DNA of 46,830 nucleotides from assembly GCA_947452785.1 (NCBI GenBank), contig CANGDZ010000021.1:1-46830 (forward strand), given 5' to 3'. The translations under genes were made by a program, and so were the position numbers. This DNA comes from Comamonadaceae bacterium (GTDB lineage: Bacteria > Pseudomonadota > Gammaproteobacteria > Burkholderiales > Burkholderiaceae_C). Positions 9,263-17,981 of the stretch are shown piece after piece. The first letter of the stretch is position 1, and each line of letters begins with the position of its first letter. The notes beneath the pieces were generated by a model. It worked only from the letters and a program-made list of their open reading frames with translations, did no database searches and was not told the DNA's origin.

Positions 9263-9532
9263 ATGAAATCAGCCACACTCCCCGCACTGCGCGTTAGCCC
9301 TGATCTGCGACTGGCAGCAGAAAAAGCGTTGCGCCCCAATGAGACCATTTCCAAACTGATGGAGGCCTCTCTGGAAAGGTTCATTGCGCACCGTAACTCT
9401 GAAGACGAGTTCATCGCACGTGGCCTGCGTTCAGCGCAGGAGTCTCGTCAAAATCAGGTTTACTTTTCAGCCGATGAGGTGCTCCAGAAACTGAAGGCCA
9501 AACTGGCGAAAGCCAAGTCTTCTGCACCGTGA
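9263..9532 (+). CDS. YlcI/YnfO-type antitoxin of a ParE-class toxin-antitoxin pair
   Basis: The 89-residue protein starts MKSATLPALRVSPDLRLAAE, a short beta strand followed by helices as in ribbon-helix-helix antitoxins, then EFIARGLRSAQESRQ and YFSADEVLQKLKAKLAKAK. That pattern matches the YlcI/YnfO family commonly found beside RelE/ParE toxins. The ATG at 9263 is preceded by AAAGG. The C-terminal half, rich in Lys and Ala, would wrap the toxin. The stop is 19 bases before the toxin start. Expected role: bind and neutralise the toxin and repress the pair's promoter. Confidence 0.8.
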   Translation: MKSATLPALRVSPDLRLAAEKALRPNETISKLMEASLERFIAHRNSEDEFIARGLRSAQESRQNQVYFSADEVLQKLKAKLAKAKSSAP

Positions 9533-9551
9533 TCAATGAAGGAACTTGGCC

Positions 9552-9860
9552 ATGAATGAATTCCAGGTTCGCTTCACAGAAAACGCCCTCTTGGACTTAG
9601 ACCGGCTTTATGAATTTCTTTTGGAATTCGACATCCACACTGCCGAGCGCGCACTCAAGGCCATCGAAGATGGCTTGTTATTTCTCGTTAAATCACCTTT
9701 CTCCTGCAGAAAAGCGGCCGAGGGCGCGCACGGCCCACTGCTCAGAGAACTCATCAGCCCGTTCGGCGCATCCGGTTATTTAGCGCTATTTGAAATTGAG
9801 GATGCCAGCACAGTGACCATCCTCGCACTGCGACATCAACGCGAAGACGACTTTCACTGA
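9552..9860 (+). CDS. RelE/ParE-family toxin
   Basis: The 102-residue product (FQVRFTENALLDLDRLYEFLLE at the start, PFSCRKA in the middle, VTILALRHQREDDFH at the end) has the ParE layout: an N-terminal helical hairpin, a central beta sheet and a C-terminal strand with the L-RHQRE motif. ParE members poison DNA gyrase while RelE members cleave mRNA; the R-H-Q-RE ending fits ParE better, but activity cannot be read from sequence. ATG 9552 with GAAGGA upstream is chosen over the in-frame TTG at 9546. Paired with the antitoxin just upstream. Confidence 0.82.
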   Translation: MNEFQVRFTENALLDLDRLYEFLLEFDIHTAERALKAIEDGLLFLVKSPFSCRKAAEGAHGPLLRELISPFGASGYLALFEIEDASTVTILALRHQREDDFH

Positions 9861-9882
9861 ACGAAGTCGATCTCGCTATGGG

Positions 9883-10209
9883 TCAAATCGTTAAATCAAG
9901 AAATACCCGTCCACCTTGTATCTTCACTGGCCAAGACTTCACCGGCTCGGTCGCCGGGCCGCAGCTGACTGAGCCGTCGCGCAAACTGAACATCGCTTGA
10001 TGAAACGGGCACTCCACATGGTGGCTCTCCACAAAACCGTCGCACAGCTTGGCATTACCGTGGGTGCACAGGTTGTTGATGGCGAAGACTTCGCCTTCCA
10101 CGCTGAAGAGGGCAATGTCTTGCCCATCGGGGGCGACGGCAATGCCTGCGCCTTCAAACAAATCGGCCTCGGCGGCCACGTCGGTCCATGCGGTTATTGG
10201 GGGCGTCAT
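9883..10209 (-). CDS. nagAb: Rieske-type [2Fe-2S] ferredoxin of the ring hydroxylase
   Basis: This 108-residue protein carries electrons from a reductase to the terminal oxygenase. The Rieske cluster ligands are visible: Cys48 and His50 in NLCTHG, Cys67 and His70 in CPFHQAMF. The ATG at 10209 begins two bases after the preceding gene's stop; an upstream extension would lie inside that gene. Gene order large subunit - small subunit - ferredoxin is that of nagG-nagH-nagAb and of andAc-andAd-andAb. No ferredoxin reductase gene is in the window, so it must be supplied from elsewhere. NagAb is the more likely assignment given the NahR-like regulator. Confidence 0.82.
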   Translation of the reverse strand: MTPPITAWTDVAAEADLFEGAGIAVAPDGQDIALFSVEGEVFAINNLCTHGNAKLCDGFVESHHVECPFHQAMFSLRDGSVSCGPATEPVKSWPVKIQGGRVFLDLTI

Positions 10210-10211
10210 AG

Positions 10212-10685
10212 TCAGATCGGGTAGATGATGGAGTTGGGGATCATTTCGCTGTCGTACACGCACAAGCGCTCGGCGAACTTGAGGCCTTCGGGGGTCTGCA
10301 CAATGGTGTCGATGTAGCGGCCCACGTTGAAAACGGTGCTGGCACCATCGAGCTTGGTGCGAAACACAGCGTAATTGGCTTCAGCGTGGATGCGGCTATC
10401 GACCACCTTGCGCACGATGGGCGCGCCCACCACATGGCGTTGGTAATACGGGTCGTGGAACAGCGTTTCTTGGATGCCATACACGCGGTCTTTGAGCATG
10501 CCCTTGCTGGTGAACGACAGCGTGCACAGTGGAAAGCCGCGCTCATGGTTTTCGCGCGGCTGCAGTTTGTACACGCATTGCTCGGTGAAGAACTCAGGCC
10601 AAAGGTACCAATTGCCGCTGTCCACGGCCAGTGCGTAATCGGTGTAGAGCTGGCTCAGGGCCAAATGGGTTTCAAAGTTCACCAT
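10212..10685 (-). CDS. nagH: Ring-hydroxylating oxygenase small (beta) subunit, salicylate-5-hydroxylase-like
   Basis: The 157-residue product has the SnoaL/NTF2-like cone fold of Rieske oxygenase beta subunits: [26 protein letters not shown] at the start in a helical segment, then [16 protein letters not shown] and [11 protein letters not shown]. Beta subunits are structural, forming the alpha3beta3 mushroom. It lies two bases after the alpha-subunit gene and two before the ferredoxin gene, so the three are surely cotranscribed. Assignment to the salicylate 5-hydroxylase branch rests on the alpha subunit and the regulator; the anthranilate dioxygenase branch is the alternative. Confidence 0.82.
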   Translation of the reverse strand: MVNFETHLALSQLYTDYALAVDSGNWYLWPEFFTEQCVYKLQPRENHERGFPLCTLSFTSKGMLKDRVYGIQETLFHDPYYQRHVVGAPIVRKVVDSRIHAEANYAVFRTKLDGASTVFNVGRYIDTIVQTPEGLKFAERLCVYDSEMIPNSIIYPI

Positions 10686-10687
10686 GT

Positions 10688-11953
10688 TCAGGCCTCCATC
10701 ACTTTGCGCCAGTATTCATACATGCCCCGGATCAGGGTCTCGGTCACCATGTGGTCGGTCTCGCCCACATCGCGCCCGCCCAGCTCCACCAGCATGCGGT
10801 GCTCGGGTTTGGTCTCGAAGGCTTGTTGCGAAAACTCGATCACCTCGCCATCGTCCGCGCTCACAAAACCCGCTGGACCAAATAAATTGGCTTGGCGCAA
10901 GCGGCGCTCTTGCATCTCGGGCGTGTCGTCTTCAAAACCAAAATGCGTCCAGACAAAGTCGAACGCGCCATGGCCGTCGGGCTGGATGTGCCGCGTGGAC
11001 ACGCTGTTGACCTGCTGCTGAAAGATCACGCTGGGGAACAGCGTCATCATCACCGCCGTCGGCATTTTGTCTTCCATCTGCCACCAAGCCTCGGGCACAA
11101 TGTCCAGAAAGCTCGGGTCGTTGAGCTGCATGCTTTCTTTAAAGCTGCTCACCTGCGTGACCTGCGACGCCGCGCCCGTGGCCTGGCCGGCGCTGCCGCG
11201 CGTGGATATCATGGCCGCGTGGCGGTGGTGCGCGTCCATGCGCAACTCGCTCTTGTTGTCGGCACGCCAAAGGCCAAAGGTCACAAACCAAGTGTGCAAC
11301 AGGCCCGGGTGATAGGGGTCTTTGATGTTCTCTTGCATCAGCTTCCAGTTGCCCGGAATGCGCTGGCGGTTGTAGCCCAGCACGAGCAGCTTGCGGCCGT
11401 TGAACAGGCGGTCAAAGTACTGGAGGATGGTTGGCCCCATGAAATCTTCCAGCGACTCCACGTCATGGTCGAACGAGGCAAACACCACACCACCGCGCGT
11501 GGCCACTCTCAGGGCCGTCAGGCCGTGGTCTTTGGGGTCAAAGTCGGCCGGCATGCCGCCGTTGATCTTGCCGTCTTGCCGCACCCCGCGCCGGAAAGGC
11601 ACGCCTTGCAAATCGCCTTTGAGGTTGTAGCTCCACTGGTGATAAGGGCAAACAAACTCTTTTTTGTGGCCATGGCGCTCGCGGCAAAACTGCATACCCC
11701 GGTGCGCGCAGACGTTTTCCACCACATGGATCTGGCCGCTCTCGCTTCGCGTCATGATCACCGAGCGCTCACCCACCACCGTGCGCTTGAAGTCGCCGGG
11801 GTTGGCAATCTCGGCCTCCAGGCCCACATAGCTCCAGTGGCTTTTGTAAAAAAAGCGTTCCAGCTCCTTCTTGTGGCGGTCTTCGTCGGTGTACACGGCA
11901 AAAGGGATGCGGCTGGTGCCTTCCGTTTCCCAGTGAATAGCTTGCTCGCGCAT
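10688..11953 (-). CDS. nagG: Ring-hydroxylating oxygenase large (alpha) subunit, salicylate-5-hydroxylase-like
   Basis: The 421-residue terminal oxygenase has an N-terminal Rieske domain (Cys82, His84 in CAHRG; Cys102, His105 in CPYHQWSY) and a catalytic domain with the mononuclear iron motif [13 protein letters not shown], giving Asp212 as the electron-bridge residue and His215/His220 as iron ligands. NagG-type enzymes turn salicylate into gentisate. Start choice: an in-frame ATG at 11968 exists, but AGGAGA sits six bases before the ATG at 11953. It is divergent from a NahR/NagR-like gene, with a Fur-like palindrome between them. Substrate is inferred, since anthranilate-type relatives are close; gentisate-pathway genes are absent here. 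Confidence 0.85.
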   Translation of the reverse strand: MREQAIHWETEGTSRIPFAVYTDEDRHKKELERFFYKSHWSYVGLEAEIANPGDFKRTVVGERSVIMTRSESGQIHVVENVCAHRGMQFCRERHGHKKEFVCPYHQWSYNLKGDLQGVPFRRGVRQDGKINGGMPADFDPKDHGLTALRVATRGGVVFASFDHDVESLEDFMGPTILQYFDRLFNGRKLLVLGYNRQRIPGNWKLMQENIKDPYHPGLLHTWFVTFGLWRADNKSELRMDAHHRHAAMISTRGSAGQATGAASQVTQVSSFKESMQLNDPSFLDIVPEAWWQMEDKMPTAVMMTLFPSVIFQQQVNSVSTRHIQPDGHGAFDFVWTHFGFEDDTPEMQERRLRQANLFGPAGFVSADDGEVIEFSQQAFETKPEHRMLVELGGRDVGETDHMVTETLIRGMYEYWRKVMEA

Positions 11954-12011
11954 GGCATCTCCTGTCATTTCTTGATACGGATCATGACCAAACTTGTAAA
12001 TTCCGTAAATC

Positions 12012-12044
12012 GAATTTCAAAGATAATGATTATCTGAATTTCAA
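12012..12044. repeat. Direct repeat flanking the Fur-like palindrome
   Basis: The 9-mer GAATTTCAA occurs at 12012-12020 and again at 12036-12044, 24 bases apart and on both sides of the 12021-12035 palindrome. The spacing of just over two helical turns and the position between divergent LysR and target genes would suit a LysR tetramer contacting two half-sites. This is a structural observation; no binding data are implied. Confidence 0.45.
12021..12035. promoter_or_regulatory. Fur-type 7-1-7 palindrome in the nagG/nahR-like intergenic region
   Basis: AGATAAT-G-ATTATCT is a perfect 7-1-7 inverted repeat. It matches the published Fur 7-1-7 consensus (TGATAAT-N-ATTATCA) at every position but the outermost pair. 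It lies 67 bases upstream of the alpha-subunit start and 29 bases upstream of the LysR start, so it could control both. Iron repression of an operon encoding three iron-containing proteins would be plausible in reverse as well. A LysR-type (T-N11-A) site is the other reading. Confidence 0.6.
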
Positions 12045-12064
12045 ATAGTCATAGCCCTACCCTC

Positions 12065-13012
12065 ATGGAACTTGCTCGCCTCGACCTGAACCTGCTGCTG
12101 GTGTTTCACCATCTGCTGCGCGAAAAGCGCGTCTCCGCCGTGGCCGCTGTGTTGGGCATGAGCCAGCCCGCCGTCAGCAGCGCGCTGGGCCGCCTGCGCG
12201 CCAGCCTGGGCGACGAGCTTTTTTTGCGCACCCAGCGCGGCATGGCGCCCACGCCCTACGCACTGCAACTGGCCGACCCTGTAGCCGCAGCGCTGGACGG
12301 CTTGCAGCAGGCGCTCAATGTGCGCGCCTCGTTTGACCCGGCCAACAGCGAGCGCAGCTTTACCCTGGCCATGACGGATGTGGGCGAGATGTATTTCTTG
12401 CCGGTGCTGATGGACGCGCTGGCTGGGGCTGCCCCCGGCGTGACGCTGAACGTGGTGGCCGTGACCAGCGCCAGCCTGCGAGATGACATGGCCTCGGGCC
12501 GCACCGATCTGGCGCTGGGCCTGCTGCCGCAATTGCAAGCGGGCTTCTTTCAGCAGGCGCTATTTCGCCAGCCCTATGTGTGCCTGATGCGAGAAGGGCA
12601 TCCACTTGCCGCTAAGCACATCCTGACGCTGCCCGACTTCGCCGCCGCCAGCCATGTGCGCGTGATCGCCGCAGGCACGGGCCATGGCAGAGTCGATGAA
12701 GCCTTAAGTGAAGCCCTAGAGCGCCAAGGTCTGCAACGCCGCATTCGCCTCACGGTGCCGCACTACGTGGCTTTGGGCGATGTGCTCGGCCATTCCGATC
12801 TGATCGCCACCGTGCCCGAGCGTTTTGCGCAGCGCGTGATCGGGCCGTTTAACCTGACCACCCGCCCCCTGCCCTTGGCGGTGGACGGCAGCGTGATCCA
12901 CCAGTTTTGGCACGCTCGCCTGCACAAAGACCCAGGGCACCAGTGGCTGCGCGGGCAAGTCAGCCAGCTTTTTGGCGATGGCAACAAGACTGCGGCAGAG
13001 CAAACCGCCTAA
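12065..13012 (+). CDS. NahR/NagR/DntR-type LysR regulator
   Basis: This 315-residue LysR protein closely follows the NahR pattern: MELARLDLNLLLVFHHLL at the start, SQPAVSSALGRLRASLGDELFLR as the recognition region, SFDPANSERSFTLAMTDVGE, GLLPQLQAGFFQQALF and HVRVIAAGTGHG. NahR and NagR respond to salicylate and activate divergent aromatic-degradation genes, so salicylate or a near analogue is the expected inducer. It is divergent from the nagG-like operon, 111 bases start to start. I see no clear ribosome-binding site before the ATG. Not named nagR because the target set is incomplete. Confidence 0.88.
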   Translation: MELARLDLNLLLVFHHLLREKRVSAVAAVLGMSQPAVSSALGRLRASLGDELFLRTQRGMAPTPYALQLADPVAAALDGLQQALNVRASFDPANSERSFTLAMTDVGEMYFLPVLMDALAGAAPGVTLNVVAVTSASLRDDMASGRTDLALGLLPQLQAGFFQQALFRQPYVCLMREGHPLAAKHILTLPDFAAASHVRVIAAGTGHGRVDEALSEALERQGLQRRIRLTVPHYVALGDVLGHSDLIATVPERFAQRVIGPFNLTTRPLPLAVDGSVIHQFWHARLHKDPGHQWLRGQVSQLFGDGNKTAAEQTA

Positions 13013-13028
13013 GGCCTTGCTCTGGCTG

Positions 13029-14231
13029 TCAGGGGTGCTTCAACCGCTGAATCACGCCAATCAGTGCTCGCAGCCCAATCACCTGCACGCCGTCCCCTAC
13101 CGGGTAAGTCTCTGCCCCCGGATACACCAGCCAACGCTTGACGGGCTGCAAATCTTCACACGCACTGTAAAAGCCCCGGCGGGGTTTGCTGGCAGCACCC
13201 CGTTTGATCTCCATGGCCCACAAGCCATGCCCAGGTATATCGAGCAGCAAATCCACCTCGGCCCCATTGCTGGTGCGGTAAAAGCCGCGGCTCGTGTTGA
13301 GTGGCGCGGCGTTGATCAAGGTCTCCAACGCAAAGCCCTCCCAACTGTTGCCCACCACCGGATGCGACAACAGTGCGTCATGCGTGCCGATGCCCAGCAG
13401 CGCATGCACCAACCCGCTGTCACGCACATACACCTTGGGCGACTTCACGAGACGTTTGCCCGTATTGCTGTGCCAGGGCTGCACACGGCGCAACAACATC
13501 AAATCCACCAGCATGTCCAGATAGCGGTGCACCGTCTTAGCGTCCAGCATCAGGTTCTTGCCCAGCTGCGACACATCCAGCAAGCCGCCTTGCTGGTGCG
13601 CCAGCATGGTCCACATACGACGCAAAGTTTCTGCCGGAATCCGCGTGCCGAAACTGGGGATGTCACGCTCCAGATAAGTCTTGATCAGGTTCTGCCGCCA
13701 CATCAGGCTCTTGGCAAGGCTCGAAGCCAAAAAACTGTCGGGAAACCCGCCACGCAGCCACAAGGCGTCTTGCTGATCCGCCCCCACTTCCAGGACCTGA
13801 AGCGGGGGTAACTCCAGATAAGCCGCCCGACCAGCCAGGCTTTCACTCGATTGGCGCAGCAGTTCACCCGTGGCCGAGCCCAACAACAAAAACCGCCCCA
13901 CGCCCAACCCCTGCCTACGGCCTTGATCAATCAAACCCCTCAACACTTGAAACAGTGCAGGCATTTGCTGCACCTCATCCAAGATCACCAGCTTGTCGGC
14001 GTGTTGCGCCAGATAAGCCCCGGGATCGGTCAACTTTTGCCGATCGCTAGGACTCTCCAAATCAAGGTAAATACTGCTGGACTGACGCCCGCCCAGCCCC
14101 TCTTTGAATGCGTGTTCGCCCACCCCAAGCGCCAATGTGGTTTTGCCCGCCTGACGCGGCCCCAATAAAGCAACCGCGGGTGAATCGGCCAACGCACCCA
14201 GTATTGAAGAGAACAAATGACGATCAATCAT
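13029..14231 (-). CDS. AAA_14/DUF4143 ATPase, copy 1
   Basis: The 400-residue protein has the two-part AAA_14 + DUF4143 layout: Walker A GPRQAGKTT with Lys30, Walker B LVILDE with Asp85-Glu86, sensor LLLGSATGELL, then a winged-helix segment (RRMWTMLAHQQGGLLDVSQLG, about 210-230), and a C-terminal PD-(D/E)xK-like part with NGAEVDLLL and WAMEIKRG. No signal peptide. Function of this widespread family is unknown; members are common in accessory regions. It starts at the edge of a 42-bp palindrome that recurs before the paralogue at 15575. The two copies flank tgt, point away from each other and share most of their sequence over the whole length. Confidence 0.88.
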   Translation of the reverse strand: MIDRHLFSSILGALADSPAVALLGPRQAGKTTLALGVGEHAFKEGLGGRQSSSIYLDLESPSDRQKLTDPGAYLAQHADKLVILDEVQQMPALFQVLRGLIDQGRRQGLGVGRFLLLGSATGELLRQSSESLAGRAAYLELPPLQVLEVGADQQDALWLRGGFPDSFLASSLAKSLMWRQNLIKTYLERDIPSFGTRIPAETLRRMWTMLAHQQGGLLDVSQLGKNLMLDAKTVHRYLDMLVDLMLLRRVQPWHSNTGKRLVKSPKVYVRDSGLVHALLGIGTHDALLSHPVVGNSWEGFALETLINAAPLNTSRGFYRTSNGAEVDLLLDIPGHGLWAMEIKRGAASKPRRGFYSACEDLQPVKRWLVYPGAETYPVGDGVQVIGLRALIGVIQRLKHP

Positions 14232-14271
14232 CCATGCATTATAAGGAATTTAATCCTGTAATTGCATGGAT
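14230..14271. promoter_or_regulatory. 42-bp interrupted palindrome abutting the start of ATPase copy 1
   Basis: Perfect outer arms ATCCATGCA (14230-14238) and TGCATGGAT (14263-14271) enclose inner arms AGGA (14244-14247) and TCCT (14254-14257) on exactly the same centre, 14250.5. Read on the minus strand the dyad ends in the first two bases of the ATPase start codon, so it could act as a DNA operator or as an RNA hairpin hiding the start. The same arrangement, with a compensated base change, precedes copy 2. Confidence 0.75.
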
Positions 14272-14282
14272 ATAGACTGTGA

Positions 14283-15527
<1,245 letters not shown>

Positions 15528-15534
15528 GTCATTT

Positions 15535-15576
15535 ATCCTTGCAAATCATGGAATGAAACTCCATAATTGCAAGGAT
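15535..15576. promoter_or_regulatory. 42-bp interrupted palindrome abutting the start of ATPase copy 2
   Basis: Perfect 10-bp outer arms ATCCTTGCAA (15535-15544) and TTGCAAGGAT (15567-15576) enclose inner arms ATGGA (15548-15552) and TCCAT (15560-15564), whose centre is half a base off. The right arm ends in the first two bases of the ATPase ATG at 15575. Overall length (42 bp) and register to the start codon equal those of the dyad at 14230-14271. It follows the tgt stop by seven bases, so it might also work as a tgt transcript-end hairpin, though no T-run follows. Confidence 0.75.
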
Positions 15577-16747
15577 GTTTAAACGCCATTTGCACTCTTT
15601 ACTGAGTGAAGAACTCCGGCTCTCACCCGCCGTGGCCTTGCTCGGCCCCCGGCAAGTGGGGAAAACCACGCTGGCACTGGAAGTCGCACGTGCCATTCCA
15701 CATGTCTACCTTGATCTGGAATCAGAGCGAGACCGTGGCAAGTTGGCGGGGGCCGAAATGTATCTGGAAAGCCACCTGGACAAACTGGTCATCCTGGACG
15801 AAGTGCACAGGGCTCCTGGCTTGTTTCCTGTACTGCGCGGCCTGATTGACCAAGCCCGTCGCTTGGGCCACTCATCCGGGCAGTATTTGTTGCTGGGCTC
15901 CGCCAGCCTTGATGTTTTACAGCAGTCAGGCGAAACGCTGGCGGGTCGCATCGCCTATCTGGAGCTTGGCCCTCTGAACGTCCTGGAAACAGGCCCGGAT
16001 GCCATGGATGCGTTATGGCTCAGAGGTGGTTTTCCGCAAAGTCTGAACGCACCCACCAATGCCCGCAGCCTGCGCTGGCGTGAAAACTTCATCCGCACCT
16101 ATCTGGAGCGGGACATTCCGCAATTCGGACCACGCATCGCAGCAGAAACACTGCGCAGATTCTGGACCATGCTGGCTCACCATCAAGGCGGCATGCTCAA
16201 TGTGGCCCAACTGGCACGCAATCTGGGCGTGGATGCCAAAACCGCGCAAAGTTACATTGACCTGATGTGTGACTTGCTGCTGGTACGCAGGCTTGCCCCT
16301 TGGCACACCAACACGGGCAAGCGTTTGGTCAAGGCGCCCAAAGTCTATGTGCGCGACAGCGGTCTGGTGCATGCACTGCTGAACATTGAAACGAAAGACA
16401 ATCTGCTCTCGCACATGGTGGTCGGGGCCAGCTGGGAAGGTTTTTGCATTGAAACCATTTTGGCTTGCGCTCCCGCGGGGGTCACTGGCTACTTTTACCG
16501 GACCAGCGGTGGGGCAGAAATTGATTTGTTGCTGGCTTGGCCGGGCGGCGACCTTTGGGCGATTGAGGTCAAGCGCAGCAGTGCCCCCAAGGTCGAGCGT
16601 GGTTTTTACAGCGCCTGTGATGACCTGAACCCCAGCCAGAAATGGGTCGTCTATCCGGGACAAGAAGCCTATCCGATCAGCGCGGACATCCAGGCCATTT
16701 CATTGCATGGTCTTTGCGAAAAATTAACAAGCCTCAATCGACAGTGA
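15575..16747 (+). CDS. AAA_14/DUF4143 ATPase, copy 2
   Basis: Paralogue of the 13029-14231 gene: 390 residues, Walker A GPRQVGKTT (Lys30), Walker B LVILDE (Asp75-Glu76), LLLGSASLDVL, winged-helix region RRFWTMLAHHQGGMLNVAQLA, and the C-terminal GGAEIDLLL ... WAIEVKRS. Blocks such as NTGKRLVK and PKVYVRDSGLVHALL are identical in both copies. The ATG at 15575 overlaps the right arm of the 42-bp palindrome. Its end overlaps the convergent FIST gene by 14 bases. The family has no firmly assigned function; a role in an accessory or stress-related NTPase module is only a guess. Confidence 0.88.
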   Translation: MFKRHLHSLLSEELRLSPAVALLGPRQVGKTTLALEVARAIPHVYLDLESERDRGKLAGAEMYLESHLDKLVILDEVHRAPGLFPVLRGLIDQARRLGHSSGQYLLLGSASLDVLQQSGETLAGRIAYLELGPLNVLETGPDAMDALWLRGGFPQSLNAPTNARSLRWRENFIRTYLERDIPQFGPRIAAETLRRFWTMLAHHQGGMLNVAQLARNLGVDAKTAQSYIDLMCDLLLVRRLAPWHTNTGKRLVKAPKVYVRDSGLVHALLNIETKDNLLSHMVVGASWEGFCIETILACAPAGVTGYFYRTSGGAEIDLLLAWPGGDLWAIEVKRSSAPKVERGFYSACDDLNPSQKWVVYPGQEAYPISADIQAISLHGLCEKLTSLNRQ

Positions 16748-17981
16748 ACACCGTCAACACCCCGGTGTAACCGTACAGACTGCTGCCGGCGATTTCGCCA
16801 CCGGCAAAGAAGCCGACCAAAGGCACATCGCCCAAAGCGTGGCGAATGATTTGCAGCTCGGCGCTGGGCGCGCCAAAGTGCGGGCCGCCGCGCCCGGTGC
16901 AGCTGACGTAGACCGCGCCCGCCATGCGCCGCGCAGGATGAGGCGCGGCCTCAGCATCGCTGGCGGCAAAGGCGTGGGCCATGTCCTGCGTGATCATTTC
17001 GGGCTCCAGCTCTTCGCGAATTTCGGCGCAAATGCGCATCAAGTCCGCTTTGGCGGCTTGCGCGTTGCGTTGGCAAAAAGCGATCTTCATCCCCGCGTTC
17101 ACATGGTCGGCCAAGGCCACGCCTTGGCGTGCGGGGTCAAGCCCAACGATATGGCGCACGATCACATCAGCACCAAAGCCGCCAGTTTTACCCACACCGT
17201 ACGCACCTTCGGCGCTGATGCCGGCCAAGGTGGCGCGCACGGCTTGCAAGGCGTGCTGGGGTTGTGTGAGGGAGACGTCCAAATCGTCCAGCAACACTTG
17301 CAGAGCGGGCTGACCGTCGAGTTGGTAAATCACATGGCCTTGGGCTTCGGTCACCACGCGCTCGGCGCTGATGGGGCGGCAACCCTGTGTCACGCGCGAG
17401 AGCAAAGCCACTTGCGGTCCGAAAGCCACGCCGCTCAAACCGCCTTCGAATACGCCGCGGCTGTTGGCCTCGGACTGCGTGTGATGACTGCTGGCAAATT
17501 GCACGGCTTGGTAGCGGCTGGAGGCCAGGCCGCCAAACAAATAGCCGCGCGCAGTGCGATCGGCCAACTCGGCGATCAGCTCGGCGAGGTCAGGCGTTTG
17601 CCCTTCGGCATGGACCAGTGCGGTTTGCACCGCCATGTCGGCAGGCCAGGGCGCGACGCCTGAAAAAACGCGGTACTGGTCGGCGGGCAGGTCGCACAGC
17701 ATCAGTGCCATGGCGGGTTCGTCAAAATACTCGGCGTTGTTGGTCGCAATACCCACGCCCACGGTGCCTGACCAGTCCAGCACTTGCGGCAATTCTTGGC
17801 GCAAGTGGTCCAAGATCGCTTGGGCATGCGGGGCGTAATGGTCAGTGACGTACAGCAGCCCCAAGCGCGGCGCATGGGCGTGGCCTGGCAGCGTCATTTG
17901 AGCACGCAGCTGCGCCAGCACCAAACCCGCCGCCATGGGCCACTGCGGGTGGGTGGCGTGCCCGTAGGGAAACAGGCTCAT
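16734..17981 (-). CDS. FIST-domain protein (FIST_N + FIST_C)
   Basis: FIST domains are predicted sensory domains that bind small ligands, perhaps amino acids, and usually sit in signalling proteins. Here the protein consists of FIST only: 415 residues, with the FIST_N region about 20-210 (GVGIATNNAEYFDEPA, FGGLASSRY) and FIST_C about 240-395 (YVSCTGRGGPHFGAPSAEL, VGFFAGGEIAGSS). There is no transmembrane segment and no output domain. The start ATG overlaps the phaM stop as ATGA, so the two are translationally coupled. The 3' end overlaps the convergent DUF4143 ATPase gene by 14 bases. Confidence 0.86.
   Translation of the reverse strand: MSLFPYGHATHPQWPMAAGLVLAQLRAQMTLPGHAHAPRLGLLYVTDHYAPHAQAILDHLRQELPQVLDWSGTVGVGIATNNAEYFDEPAMALMLCDLPADQYRVFSGVAPWPADMAVQTALVHAEGQTPDLAELIAELADRTARGYLFGGLASSRYQAVQFASSHHTQSEANSRGVFEGGLSGVAFGPQVALLSRVTQGCRPISAERVVTEAQGHVIYQLDGQPALQVLLDDLDVSLTQPQHALQAVRATLAGISAEGAYGVGKTGGFGADVIVRHIVGLDPARQGVALADHVNAGMKIAFCQRNAQAAKADLMRICAEIREELEPEMITQDMAHAFAASDAEAAPHPARRMAGAVYVSCTGRGGPHFGAPSAELQIIRHALGDVPLVGFFAGGEIAGSSLYGYTGVLTVFTVD

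Noticed and set aside
10892..12037. A 381-codon open frame opposite the nagG-like gene
   Set aside because: Low-complexity His/Ala/Arg product; the Rieske oxygenase on the other strand carries all ligand residues.
14230..14271. Palindrome as an intrinsic terminator or an IS end
   Set aside because: It has no flanking T-run, no target duplication or transposase nearby, and its register to the ATPase start codon, repeated at the second copy, fits a regulatory site better.
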